From positions 3,495,001-3,559,000 of the forward strand of contig NC_016078.1 of assembly GCF_000230555.1 (NCBI RefSeq): a stretch of DNA of 64,000 nt, given 5' to 3'. Origin of the DNA: Pelagibacterium halotolerans B2. GTDB lineage: Bacteria; Pseudomonadota; Alphaproteobacteria; Rhizobiales; Devosiaceae. Each line of letters begins with the position of its first letter. Within the stretch, counting starts at the first letter, position 1. The translations under genes and the position numbers were made by a program. The notes beneath the pieces were generated by a model. The model saw only the letters and a list, made by a program, of their open reading frames with translations. It was not told the DNA's origin and made no database searches. Below are positions 38,772 through 47,609 of the stretch, piece after piece.

Positions 38772-39752
38772 CTACGCATTGCCGATGACGATGCCGGCGG
38801 CAAAGACCAGGGAGCCGCCCAGAACCACCTGCAGGACGGCGCGCCAGAAGGGGGTGTCCATGAACCGCTTCTGGATCCAGGCGATGGTCCAGAGCTCGAC
38901 CACCACGACAGCCATGGCGATGGTGGTGGCGGTCCAGAAATGGGGGATCAGGTAGGGCAGGGCGTGGCCCAGCCCGCCCACGGCGGTCATGATGCCCGAG
39001 GCAAAGCCGCGCTTGATGGGCGAACCGCGACCGGTCAAACGCCCATCGTCGCTGGCCGCTTCGGTAAAGCCCATCGAAATGCCCGCGCCCACCGATGCGG
39101 CAAGACCGATCAGGAAGGTCGACCACGTATCGCCCGTTGCGAAGGCGGCCGCAAAGATCGGTGCAAGGGTGGAGACCGAACCGTCCATCAATCCCGCAAG
39201 ACCGGGCTGGATATAGGTCAGAACGAAATTGCGGTGCGCCGTGGTTTTTTCGCTATCGCGGATTTCGGTGTCGAGATGGGCGTCTTCAAGGGCTTCGGCC
39301 TTGTGCTCGTGCCCGCGCTCGGCACGTTCGAGATCGCCCAGCAATTTGCGGGTATCGGCATCCTTGGTCTGTTTGATGGCTTCGGCATAAAACCGCGCGG
39401 CGTCCTGCTCCATGTCGCGGGCCTGATTGCGCACCGTGTCCAGATCGAGTTCGGCCATCAGCCACACGGGCTTGCGGGTGTAAAAGCCACGCACATGCTC
39501 ACGCCGGATCGGCACGATGGAGGGACCGAACCGCGCCGCGTAACGGTCAATCAAAAGGCGCCGATGAGTGTCTTCTTCGGCCGCCATGCCGTCGAAAATC
39601 GCGGCGCTGGCCGGATAGTCCTCGCGCAACCGTTCGGCATAGGCGGCATAGATCCGCCCGTCTTCCTCTTCGGACGAAATGGCCAGGGCAAGGATTTCCC
39701 TTTCGGACAGGGACGAAAAATCGCGTCGGGCGGGACGAAAGGCTGTCAGCAT
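38772..39752 (-). CDS. mbfA: Membrane-bound ferritin / iron exporter MbfA
   Basis: A 326-residue protein. Residues 1-145 are a ferritin-like domain with two E-x-x-H-type iron ligands (SSEEEDGRIYAAYAERL, MAAEEDTHRRLL, ERAERGHEHKAEAL); residues 165-325 are a VIT1/CCC1-type membrane domain. MbfA exports iron and protects against iron and peroxide stress in Bradyrhizobium and Agrobacterium. The ATG at 39750-39752 gives the family length. An Irr-type box lies just upstream, so the gene is probably repressed by Irr at low iron. Confidence 0.9.
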   Translation of the reverse strand: MLTAFRPARRDFSSLSEREILALAISSEEEDGRIYAAYAERLREDYPASAAIFDGMAAEEDTHRRLLIDRYAARFGPSIVPIRREHVRGFYTRKPVWLMAELDLDTVRNQARDMEQDAARFYAEAIKQTKDADTRKLLGDLERAERGHEHKAEALEDAHLDTEIRDSEKTTAHRNFVLTYIQPGLAGLMDGSVSTLAPIFAAAFATGDTWSTFLIGLAASVGAGISMGFTEAASDDGRLTGRGSPIKRGFASGIMTAVGGLGHALPYLIPHFWTATTIAMAVVVVELWTIAWIQKRFMDTPFWRAVLQVVLGGSLVFAAGIVIGNA

Positions 39753-39771
39753 GGAAGGGCACTCGATCAAA

Positions 39772-39794
39772 TAGTTTAGAACTATTCTAAACTA
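39772..39794. promoter_or_regulatory. Irr box (ICE motif) upstream of mbfA
   Basis: TAGTTTAGAA and TTCTAAACTA form a perfect 10-bp-arm inverted repeat around CTA, 19 bp before the mbfA ATG. It matches the Irr/ICE pattern TTTAGAA...TTCTAAA of Rhizobiales. It overlaps the last codon of the upstream LysR gene. Confidence 0.88.
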
Positions 39795-40715
39795 CTCGGC
39801 GCTTCTGGCAACCACCTTTTGTGTTCTTGTTTCGCAGGCACTCATCTGGTCAAGCAGCCATGAGCGGAATTTGCGCGTGCGGGCCGGCAGCTCTCGCCCC
39901 CTGGCGGTCGCGAACCAGTAGCCAAATTTTGAATGCGTGATGGTCGGGAACGGGGCGACCACCTGTCCGCGCTCCAGCCCGTATTCGGCCATGATGCCAA
40001 GCGCGAGAAGCACACCTTGCCCTGCAATGGCCGCGTCGAACGCCAGGGCCGGATCGGAGATCGTGGGGCCCGCAAGTTTCAGATCGGACTGGCCGGCGGC
40101 GCCCAGCCAGTCGGGCCAGGAGAGCATGGACGCCTGATCCATGATGACGGGAACCTGGGCCAGATCGGCCGGGGTTTTGAGCCGTTCGGCCAGCCCGGGC
40201 GCGCAGACCGGAAACACCGCATGGGTGCCGATGGGTTCGGCCATAACGCCCGGCCAGTCACCGGCCCCGAACCGGATGGCGCAATCGACGTCCGGGCGTC
40301 CGAGATCGACCAGAGTGCCGGTGGTCAGGAGTTTCAGTTCGATTTCGGGATGGACGGCACCCAGATCGGCCAGCCGCCATATGAGCCAGCGCGAGGCAAA
40401 GACGTTGCCCACCGTGACGGTGAGAAGATTACGGTCCTGCGAAGGGGCCATAAGGCTCGCCTGCGCGCGGGCCAGTGCGGCAAAGCCGGTGTCGAGATCG
40501 CCCAGAACGCCCAGGAGCGCGCGCGTGGGCACCAGCCCCCTGGGCGTGCGCTCGAACAGGGCCAGCCCACACCGGTCTTCGGCGCGGCGAATGTGCTGGC
40601 TGACGGCGCCCGGCGTCACCCCCAGCGCCTCGGCGGCTGGGCCAAGCGCCCCGTGCCGCGCCACGAGAGCGAGGGCATGGAGGGCATTGAAGGGAATAAA
40701 GGCCGCTTCGCTCAT
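39792..40715 (-). CDS. LysR family transcriptional regulator, GcvA-like
   Basis: A 307-residue regulator: HTH at residues 10-60 (FNALHALALVARHGALGPAAEALGVTPGAVSQHIRRAE) and an effector domain with FASRWLIWRLADL and DVDCAIRFGAGDWPG, the pattern of GcvA-type LysR proteins. Target unknown. Its stop lies inside the Irr box of mbfA. A TATAGTTTTTCTAAACG stretch just upstream of its start may be its own site. Confidence 0.85.
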   Translation of the reverse strand: MSEAAFIPFNALHALALVARHGALGPAAEALGVTPGAVSQHIRRAEDRCGLALFERTPRGLVPTRALLGVLGDLDTGFAALARAQASLMAPSQDRNLLTVTVGNVFASRWLIWRLADLGAVHPEIELKLLTTGTLVDLGRPDVDCAIRFGAGDWPGVMAEPIGTHAVFPVCAPGLAERLKTPADLAQVPVIMDQASMLSWPDWLGAAGQSDLKLAGPTISDPALAFDAAIAGQGVLLALGIMAEYGLERGQVVAPFPTITHSKFGYWFATARGRELPARTRKFRSWLLDQMSACETRTQKVVARSAE

Positions 40716-40808
40716 ATAGTTTTTCTAAACGAAGGAGAAGAAGTTGTCGATGGGAGCCCACCGACTGTTCGGCGATACTGTGGATCAATTCATCGAAGGC
40801 TACGACAA

Positions 40809-40997
40809 ATGCTAAAATCCATCCTACGCTTTTTGACCGAACCCGAACCCGAACCGGCATCCGGGACGCGGCAGAACGATGCCGAAGGGCTCGATCGCCT
40901 CGATCTGCGCGCCCTGGCCGACCTGCCGGCCTATCATCCGCGCCCCGAACCGGGCCGCCCATTGGTCCTACATGACAGGATGCCGCCAGATTGCTAA
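40809..40997 (+). CDS. Small protein of unknown function (62 residues)
   Basis: A short open frame MLKSILRFLTEPEPEPASG... with a central LDRLDLRALADLPAYHPRPEPGRP and a GAAGG 9 bp before the ATG. Not recognised as a family. It lies between the divergent LysR gene and the SMP-30-like gene, reading toward the latter 50 bp away. The Pro/Glu-rich composition and plausible ribosome-binding site favour a real gene, but only weakly. Confidence 0.4.
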   Translation: MLKSILRFLTEPEPEPASGTRQNDAEGLDRLDLRALADLPAYHPRPEPGRPLVLHDRMPPDC

Positions 40998-41047
40998 AGT
41001 TTGACCTCGGGTGCCGGGTGGATGGCGCCCAGATGAGGAGAAAACCC

Positions 41048-41917
41048 ATGAAAAATCTGTCGCTCGCCCTTCTGGCGGCTTGTGCCGCATCGACCCTTGC
41101 GCTGCCCGCTTTGGGGATGGAATTGACCGAAACCTGGCGTCTGGAAGGATTTCAGATGCCCGAATCGGTGATTTACGATGCCGCCAACGACCGCATCGTC
41201 ATCGGCAACATGGTCGCCATGGGCGCCGAGGCCGGCGAAAACGGCTACCTGTCGCTCGTTTCGCCCGACGGCGAGATGGTCGAGGAGCAATGGGTGACTG
41301 GCCTGCAGGACCCGCGCGGCATGGCCATCGTCGAGGATCAATTGTTCGTCGCCGACAATATGGGCTTCCATATCATTTCGCTTGCCGACGGCTCGCTGGT
41401 CGAAACCGTCACCATGGAGGGTGCCGCGTTTCCCAATGACGTCACGGCCGACCAGGACGGCAATGTGTACATTTCCGACATGTTCAACCAGACCATATGG
41501 CGCTACGCCGATGGCGCGGCGTCGATATGGTTCGGGCCTGATGAGGGCATGACCTTCCCCAACGGGCTCCTGGCCCATGACGGCCAGATCATAATAGGTT
41601 CGATGGGCGCCGATATGGGCGAAAATTTCACCTTCGGAACGCCGGGCGGGCTCTATGGCGTCGATATGGACGCAACCGATGTGACCCCGCTCGACGGAGC
41701 GACCGAAATCGGTGCCATCGACGGGGTGGCGGTGATCGGGGACACCATCATCTTCAACGATAACCCGACCGGGGCCATCTATGGCTGGCAGGATGACGAG
41801 GCCGTTGAACTCGCCAATGTGGGCGCCGGCGGGGCCGATATCTCGGCCTATGATTCGATCGTCCTCGTGCCCCAGATGCAGCAGGGTGCGCTGATCGCGC
41901 TGAGCCTGACCGAGTAG
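41048..41917 (+). CDS. Periplasmic SMP-30/gluconolactonase-like beta-propeller protein
   Basis: A 289-residue protein with a signal peptide (to about residue 22, ALPALGM). Repeating blades carry NDVTADQDGNVYISD and LPNG-like segments (FPNGLLAHDGQIIIGS, IDGVAVIGDTIIFND) typical of SMP-30/strictosidine synthase-like propellers that bind calcium. Substrate unknown. GATGAGGAG precedes the ATG by 8 bp. Confidence 0.75.
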   Translation: MKNLSLALLAACAASTLALPALGMELTETWRLEGFQMPESVIYDAANDRIVIGNMVAMGAEAGENGYLSLVSPDGEMVEEQWVTGLQDPRGMAIVEDQLFVADNMGFHIISLADGSLVETVTMEGAAFPNDVTADQDGNVYISDMFNQTIWRYADGAASIWFGPDEGMTFPNGLLAHDGQIIIGSMGADMGENFTFGTPGGLYGVDMDATDVTPLDGATEIGAIDGVAVIGDTIIFNDNPTGAIYGWQDDEAVELANVGAGGADISAYDSIVLVPQMQQGALIALSLTE

Positions 41918-41919
41918 GA

Positions 41920-42678
41920 TTATTCGCAGATCCGGGCTGTGCAGCTCTGGCCGTGACAGCCCAGATCGAAGTGGAAATGGTCCTCGTGCTCGGAATTGGC
42001 CTCCGGCCCTAGAACGGTGGTGAACCGCCCGCATGCCGCCGAATGGGCAAAGGAGAGGAATTTGGCTTCCGGCTGCGCGGGCAGCGCCCTCCAGTCATTG
42101 AGGACCGATGCCGCCGTGCCATCGGCGAAATTGACCGCTGTGATGTCGAGCGCGTTGCCCAGGCCGTGCTCGGATACAAAGCCGGTGTCCGCGCCGTTGC
42201 GCAGGCGGCAGGTATAGCCCGGCCCGGTGGCAAGGCTTTCAATTTCTGTATCGAGCACCGCGACGGCATAGGCATCGACCTCGCCGGCCCAATCGACAAG
42301 GGCGGTGGCCATCGTGCAATTGGTGACCGGCGTGCCCGAAAGCGGGATTTCCCTTCCATTGACGACAATACCTGAAACCGCAATCGGGCTTTGCAGACCG
42401 CAACTGCCTTCCGAGAGCGGCGGCACGATCTCCCCGATCACCGATCCGGTGAGCAGGGCCGGACAGGCGGCCTGATAGACGCGATCGACCTCGCCGGTTT
42501 GCCCGGGTTCATCCTCGGGCAATGTTTCTGGCGCGGCGACCGGAGCTTGTTCCTCACTCTCGTCGCCAAGCCCTTCGGGCCGGGGCTGGGGCAGCGGGGG
42601 TTGGGCCTGGGTTTCCTGGCCGTTGGCCGGTATCGCGGTGAACAGGACCAGGGAAAACAGCACGGCAAGGCGGGTCAT
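41920..42678 (-). CDS. Extensin-like family secreted protein
   Basis: A 252-residue protein with a signal peptide, a Pro/Glu-rich linker (residues 20-60), and the extensin-like C-terminal domain: [54 protein letters not shown] segment and [15 protein letters not shown]. The His/Asp pattern (H-x-x-G-x-A-x-D, H-x-x-H-x-H) suggests a zinc peptidase-like fold acting on the cell wall. The start MTRLAVLF at 42678 begins the signal peptide. Confidence 0.82.
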   Translation of the reverse strand: MTRLAVLFSLVLFTAIPANGQETQAQPPLPQPRPEGLGDESEEQAPVAAPETLPEDEPGQTGEVDRVYQAACPALLTGSVIGEIVPPLSEGSCGLQSPIAVSGIVVNGREIPLSGTPVTNCTMATALVDWAGEVDAYAVAVLDTEIESLATGPGYTCRLRNGADTGFVSEHGLGNALDITAVNFADGTAASVLNDWRALPAQPEAKFLSFAHSAACGRFTTVLGPEANSEHEDHFHFDLGCHGQSCTARICE

Positions 42679-42804
42679 TTGCGGCTCCGGAGGGCGGTCG
42701 GGTCCATCTCCAACGCGCAAAGCCGCGACATGTTGCCAAAACTCGCGTTAACCGCGCACAAACCATCTTCCCGAAACGCCGGGTTTGCTGCTATCAGCGG
42801 CCCC

Positions 42805-44619
42805 ATGAAAACACCGCAGAAGACCCCGCTTTCTTCCATCCGCAATTTTTCCATCGTGGCCCATATCGACCACGGGAAATCGACGCTTGCCGACCGTCTG
42901 ATCCAGCTCACCGGCGGGCTCGATCTGCGCGAGATGAAAGAGCAGGTGCTCGATTCCATGGATATCGAGCGCGAGCGCGGCATTACCATCAAGGCCCAGA
43001 CCGTGCGGCTCGAATATGAGCACACCGATGGCAACCACTATGTGCTCAACCTGATCGATACCCCGGGCCATGTCGACTTCGCCTATGAGGTCAACCGCTC
43101 GCTCGCCGCCTGCGAAGGTTCGCTTCTTGTGGTGGACGCTGCGCAGGGCGTCGAGGCGCAGACATTGGCCAATGTCTATCACGCCATCGAGGTCAACCAC
43201 GAGATCGTGCCGGTCCTCAACAAGATCGACCTGCCTGCCGCCGAGCCCGAGCGCGTCAAGTCCCAGATCGAGGACGTGATCGGCATCGATGCGTCCGAGG
43301 CGGTGGAAATCTCTGCCAAGACGGGGCTGGGGATCGACAAGGTTCTGGCCGCCATCGTCGAGCGTCTGCCCGCGCCCAAGGGCGATGAGAATGCTCCGCT
43401 CAAGGCCATGCTTGTCGATAGCTGGTACGATCTTTATCTCGGCGTCGTTGTGCTGATCCGGGTGATCGACGGGCGTATCCGGAAAGGCCAGAAGATCCGC
43501 ATGATGCAGGCCGGAGCCTCCTATGAACTCGATCGGGTGGGCGTGTTCACCCCCAAGCTTGTCGAAGTGGGCGAACTTGGCCCGGGCGAAATCGGGTTCT
43601 TTACCGCCTCGATCAAGGAAGTGGCCGATACCAATGTCGGCGATACAATCACCGATGACAGAAAGCCCACGGCAGAACCGCTTCCCGGCTTCCGCCCGGC
43701 CCAGCCTGTGGTGTTCTGCGGCCTGTTTCCGGTCGATGCTTCAGATTTCGACGATCTGCGTGCCGCCATGGGCAAGCTGCGTCTCAACGATGCGAGCTTT
43801 TCGTTCGAGATGGAAACCTCTGCCGCGCTCGGGTTCGGGTTCCGCTGCGGGTTTTTGGGGTTGCTGCATCTCGAGATCATTCAGGAGCGGCTGAGCCGGG
43901 AGTTCAATCTCGATCTCATAACCACGGCACCCTCGGTGGTCTATGAAGTGCAGATGACCGATGGCAGCGAAGTGATGCTGCACAATCCCGCCGACCTGCC
44001 CGATCCGGTCAAGATCGAGGAAATCCGCGAACCCTGGATCAAGGCGACCATCTTAACGCCCGACGACTATCTGGGCGCGATTTTGAAACTCTGCCAGGAC
44101 CGGCGCGGCATCCAGACCAACCTCTCCTATGTCGGTCAGCGCGCCATGGTGGAATACGACCTGCCGCTCAACGAAGTGGTCTTCGATTTCTACGACCGGC
44201 TGAAATCGATCTCCAAGGGCTATGCCAGTTTCGACTACCAGCTCGACGATTACCGCGCGGGTGATCTGGTCAAGATGAGTATCCTGGTCAATGCCGAGCC
44301 GGTCGACGCGCTCTCGATGCTGGTGCACCGCTCACAGGCCGAGCATCGCGGCCGCCAGATGTGCGAAAAACTCAAGGATCTGATTCCTCCGCACCTGTTC
44401 GTCATTCCCATCCAGGCCGCTATCGGCGGGCGCATCATCGCCCGTGAGACGGTGCGCGCCATGCGTAAGGACGTGACCGCCAAATGCTATGGCGGCGACG
44501 CGACGCGTAAGCGCAAGCTGCTCGAAAAGCAGAAAGAGGGGAAAAAGAAAATGCGCCAGTTCGGCAAGGTCGAAATCCCCCAGGAAGCCTTCATCAAGGC
44601 GCTCAAGATGGACGATTGA
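42805..44619 (+). CDS. lepA: Elongation factor 4 (LepA)
   Basis: A 604-residue translational GTPase, the normal length. [20 protein letters not shown] (G1), DTPGHVDF (G3), [10 protein letters not shown] (G4), and C-terminal [20 protein letters not shown] and [17 protein letters not shown] are LepA hallmarks. It back-translocates or rescues stalled ribosomes. The upstream open frame to 42391 runs antisense over the extensin-like gene and is rejected. Confidence 0.96.
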   Translation: MKTPQKTPLSSIRNFSIVAHIDHGKSTLADRLIQLTGGLDLREMKEQVLDSMDIERERGITIKAQTVRLEYEHTDGNHYVLNLIDTPGHVDFAYEVNRSLAACEGSLLVVDAAQGVEAQTLANVYHAIEVNHEIVPVLNKIDLPAAEPERVKSQIEDVIGIDASEAVEISAKTGLGIDKVLAAIVERLPAPKGDENAPLKAMLVDSWYDLYLGVVVLIRVIDGRIRKGQKIRMMQAGASYELDRVGVFTPKLVEVGELGPGEIGFFTASIKEVADTNVGDTITDDRKPTAEPLPGFRPAQPVVFCGLFPVDASDFDDLRAAMGKLRLNDASFSFEMETSAALGFGFRCGFLGLLHLEIIQERLSREFNLDLITTAPSVVYEVQMTDGSEVMLHNPADLPDPVKIEEIREPWIKATILTPDDYLGAILKLCQDRRGIQTNLSYVGQRAMVEYDLPLNEVVFDFYDRLKSISKGYASFDYQLDDYRAGDLVKMSILVNAEPVDALSMLVHRSQAEHRGRQMCEKLKDLIPPHLFVIPIQAAIGGRIIARETVRAMRKDVTAKCYGGDATRKRKLLEKQKEGKKKMRQFGKVEIPQEAFIKALKMDD

Positions 44620-44638
44620 GCCGAGCCAGGAGGCCGCA

Positions 44639-44836
44639 ATGAACCATCCTGTCGTAAAATACGATGCCGAAGCCAACGCGGCCTATATTCGGTTCTCGAG
44701 CGCCCGGGTGGAGGCCAGCCAAGAGGTGTCGCCGGGCGTTGTGCTGGATTACGATGCCGAGGGCCATATTGTCGGCATGGGAGTTCTCGATGCGCGCGCA
44801 CACCTGCCTGCCGATGTGCTCACAAAGGCCGCCTGA
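44639..44836 (+). CDS. DUF2283 family small protein
   Basis: A 65-residue protein: VKYDAEANAAYIRFSS, then VSPGVVLDYDAEGHIVGMGVLDA, the DUF2283 pattern. AGGAGG lies 6 bp before the ATG, 20 bp after the lepA stop, so it is likely co-transcribed with lepA. Function unknown. Confidence 0.8.
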   Translation: MNHPVVKYDAEANAAYIRFSSARVEASQEVSPGVVLDYDAEGHIVGMGVLDARAHLPADVLTKAA

Positions 44837-44919
44837 ATAAAAAATGTCGGGTGCCATAAGGTCCAGTCGTCCTCTGGTCGGCCCGCATGACGGGTCGGCA
44901 CAAACCGGAGTTTGGACAG

Positions 44920-45264
44920 ATGAAATATCTCACCATGGTGACCACCACCAACGCGGCCGAAATCGGCCAGCCGCCCGCCGAACTGATGATGGCAATCGGG
45001 GAGTTGGCCCAGGAGGCCGGGCCCAAGCTCATCGATAATGGCGGCATGGCCAGAATGGGCTTGGGCGCGATCAAGAAGGGCAAGCTCAAGGTGGACGGCC
45101 CCTTTACCGAGACCAAGGAAGTGGTCGCCGGCTTTGCCATCTACGAGCTCGACAGCGAGGCTGAGGCCGTCGCCTGGGTTCGCAAATTTCTCGAGCTGCA
45201 CGAGACCCATTGGCCGCAGTGGGAGGGCGAAGTGGAACTGCTCGAGATCATGTCGATGGGCTGA
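44920..45264 (+). CDS. YciI/DGPF (YCII-related) family protein
   Basis: A 114-residue protein: KYLTMVTTT, VDGPFTETKEVVAGFAIYEL and FLELHETHWPQWEGEVEL are hallmarks of the YCII-related DGPF family, often beside ECF sigma factor genes; none is here. GGAG lies 9 bp before the ATG. Its 3' 124 bp are overlapped antisense by the DHFR-like gene. Confidence 0.8.
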   Translation: MKYLTMVTTTNAAEIGQPPAELMMAIGELAQEAGPKLIDNGGMARMGLGAIKKGKLKVDGPFTETKEVVAGFAIYELDSEAEAVAWVRKFLELHETHWPQWEGEVELLEIMSMG

Positions 45265-45920
45265 CAGTATAGGGGCGCCGAAACCATCGGCGCCCCTGAT
45301 TGCCTATCCAGCGCAAAGCTACCCGTCTGAACTGGACCTGCAACTCCGTAGCGGTTGATGGTAACCCCGCTGGGCGAAGTGACCGACCTGATCAGTGTCA
45401 GCGCGCTGGGCGCCCCATCGCCACCAAACAGCCGCTTGCCCTTTCCAAGCAGCACCGGGAAGGTGAGGGTGTGAATTTCGTCGACCACATCTGAGGCCAA
45501 TAGCGCTTGGATGAATTGTGCCGAACCTTGTGTGAGAAGATTTCGTCCCTCTTGCGTCTTGAGCTGGCGCACCGCCGCAACGGCATCGCCTTTAAGCACA
45601 TGGCTGTTTTGCCAGTCCGTTGCATAGCCGGGGTTGCGGGTGGCGACATATTTGTTGATGGCGCCGAACTGGTCGGCCAATTCGTCCTGCCCTTCGAGTT
45701 TTGGCCAGTGATTGGCGAAGATCTCGTAGGTCCGGCGGCCCAGTAACAGATCGTAGGGGTCGGACAAAATGGCGTCCATGGCCTTGCCGACGGCTTCGTC
45801 GAAATAGGGAACCGTCCAACCGCCGAGCGTAAAGCCATTATCGGTATCTTCCTGCGGGCCGCCGGGGCCCTGCATGACCCCGTCAAGACTGACAAAGGCG
45901 GCAACACTGAGCTTTCTCAT
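45141..45920 (-). CDS. Dihydrofolate reductase / RibD C-terminal family protein
   Basis: A 259-residue frame. Residues 1-204 are a RibD-C/DHFR-like domain (VAAFVSLDGVMQGPGGP, LLLGRRTYEIFANHWP, NLLTQGSAQFIQALL, TFPVLLGKGKRLF) and the domain normally ends at AGPVQTGSFAL. The last 55 codons (Ser-rich, SSSSTSPSHCGQW) run antisense over the YciI gene and have no family counterpart, suggesting a lost stop codon. NADPH-dependent reductase by analogy; substrate unknown. Confidence 0.8.
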   Translation of the reverse strand: MRKLSVAAFVSLDGVMQGPGGPQEDTDNGFTLGGWTVPYFDEAVGKAMDAILSDPYDLLLGRRTYEIFANHWPKLEGQDELADQFGAINKYVATRNPGYATDWQNSHVLKGDAVAAVRQLKTQEGRNLLTQGSAQFIQALLASDVVDEIHTLTFPVLLGKGKRLFGGDGAPSALTLIRSVTSPSGVTINRYGVAGPVQTGSFALDRQSGAPMVSAPLYCQPIDMISSSSTSPSHCGQWVSCSSRNLRTQATASASLSSS

Positions 45921-46019
45921 TTCATCTCTCCTTTAGGTTCATCGTGCGGGGGCAAATCCCGCTTCCTGACCCAAGGACGAGCCATCTCTTAGCCAGCCGA
46001 CATTTTGGCTTGTGGTATT

Positions 46020-47609
46020 TCAGTTCGCGTCCGGGTGCCAGCGCGCCAATGGCGCATCGCGTTCGAGATTGTAAAAGCCGCTCGCTTGTGCCGCCTGCCA
46101 CTCGCCTTCGGTGCCGTCAGGCCAGAGCATGCGGATGTCGGCGCTTTGCGCATCGCCCAGCCCGAAATGGGAAAAGCCCGCGATCCCGCTCACATGCCCG
46201 CCGCCCGATGTGATCTCGCGGCGCTGGACGCCATCGCCCGTCCGCACCTCGATCCAGCCGCCGATGGCATCGCGGTTGGCGCCGGACTGGTGCGGGGCTA
46301 TAGCCAGCCAGTTGCCGGAAGTGTGGCTGACATTTTGCCAGAGCTGGGCCTTGTCGTGCCGGTTGACGACGAGCAGATCGAGCTGCCCGTCGAGATTGAA
46401 ATCGGTCAGCGCCGCGCCGCGCGCCGTCAGAAGACTGGCAACCCCTGCCTCTTCGCCCGCTTCGAGGAACGTGCCGTCCGAACGCTGAAGCAGCAGATTG
46501 TTGGGGTCGAGCAGCGCGAAATCGGGCATTTCCCATACATTGCCCTTGGCGACGAAAAGATCGGCCAGTCCGTCATTGTTGACGTCCTCGAACTGAGCAT
46601 GCCAGGCGGTCGAGGGCTTTATCTCTCCGCCCGTATAGGGGCGATGCGCGGTGACGCCGCGCGCATAGGCAAGGTCGGAATAAACCGGAAGCGGCGCTCC
46701 GGCCTCCGGAATCTCGGCAAGCACCTGAAGCTTGTTGTCGGCCATCGAGGTGAGGAAATATTCCGGATAGCCGTCCGAATTCAGATCGTGTCCGGCAATG
46801 CCCATGCCCCAGATGCGCAGCCGCTGCCAGCCATCCTCGGGGCCGTAAAGTTCCGGCGCTAAACCGGCCTGGATGCGCCAGAGCTGTTCCTGTCCGCCCT
46901 TGTAATACTCTCTGTCATTGGAAACGCGCAGCGATGGCGTGCCCGACCGGTTCCAATCGGTAAACAGCATCGAGAGAGCGCAATAGCTTGGCGTCAGGGG
47001 GATCGGCGTGCCGAAACGAGCGTCGGTGGTGTCTGGACGGTGCAGCCAGTTGTCGGTGCATGACCCCCACGGCATCATCGTTTCATACCGATCGACATAA
47101 TTGCCGATGGCCAGCGTCGGCCAGCTTTGCCCGGCCTCCCATGTGGCGGCAAAGGCGGTGGACCAGCCGTCCCCTCCATCAAACCCCCAATCGGTGTTGG
47201 CGCTTTCGAACCGGCAATCGCCCAGTCCGCGCATCACCTGGTTTTCGCCCACCCGCAGCAGGGCGATATCGATAATGCCGTCGCTGTCGATATCGAGGGG
47301 ATAGGCGCCGGTAACGGCCTCCATCTCCAGCCCGCTCGCCTCCTGGGCAAAACTGAGCGCGCCACCGACCTCGCCGGTGTTGCGGTAAAATTTCGCCGGC
47401 GCCGTGCCGCCGGCCAGCACCATGTCGGGTTTTCGGTTTCCGTCGCAATCGAAGACGGCGACGCCCCCGCCCACCATATATTCCCACTCGCCCCAAAAGA
47501 CGCTGTCGATCCCGGCGCTCGCCGTGACTTCGGCAAAGTGGGGAATGGCCGGCTCCTGGCCCAGAGCTGGAGCGACAACAAGGCTCAATCCGAGAACCAA
47601 CCGCATCAT
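46020..47609 (-). CDS. CRTAC1 family protein (FG-GAP/VCBS repeats plus ASPIC/UnbV)
   Basis: A 529-residue exported protein. Signal peptide to about residue 16 (APALGQ). Several FG-GAP/VCBS calcium-binding repeats: VFDCDGNRKPDMVLAGG, DIDSDGIIDIALLR, DLNSDGYPEYFLTSM, DVNNDGLADLFVAKG, DFNLDGQLDLLVV. The last 100 residues are an ASPIC/UnbV domain (GNWLAIAPHQSGANRDAIGG, REITSGGGHVSG, ADIRMLWPDG). The ATG at 47607-47609 overlaps the haloperoxidase stop by 4 bp, so the two proteins probably act together. Confidence 0.85.
   Translation of the reverse strand: MMRLVLGLSLVVAPALGQEPAIPHFAEVTASAGIDSVFWGEWEYMVGGGVAVFDCDGNRKPDMVLAGGTAPAKFYRNTGEVGGALSFAQEASGLEMEAVTGAYPLDIDSDGIIDIALLRVGENQVMRGLGDCRFESANTDWGFDGGDGWSTAFAATWEAGQSWPTLAIGNYVDRYETMMPWGSCTDNWLHRPDTTDARFGTPIPLTPSYCALSMLFTDWNRSGTPSLRVSNDREYYKGGQEQLWRIQAGLAPELYGPEDGWQRLRIWGMGIAGHDLNSDGYPEYFLTSMADNKLQVLAEIPEAGAPLPVYSDLAYARGVTAHRPYTGGEIKPSTAWHAQFEDVNNDGLADLFVAKGNVWEMPDFALLDPNNLLLQRSDGTFLEAGEEAGVASLLTARGAALTDFNLDGQLDLLVVNRHDKAQLWQNVSHTSGNWLAIAPHQSGANRDAIGGWIEVRTGDGVQRREITSGGGHVSGIAGFSHFGLGDAQSADIRMLWPDGTEGEWQAAQASGFYNLERDAPLARWHPDAN

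Noticed and set aside
39933..40808. Long plus-strand frame leading into the 62-residue protein
   Set aside because: This part is antisense to the LysR gene; only the C-terminal 62 codons beyond it are plausible.
42391..42804. 138-codon N-terminal extension of lepA
   Set aside because: Antisense over the extensin-like gene; LepA starts with the conserved segment at 42805.
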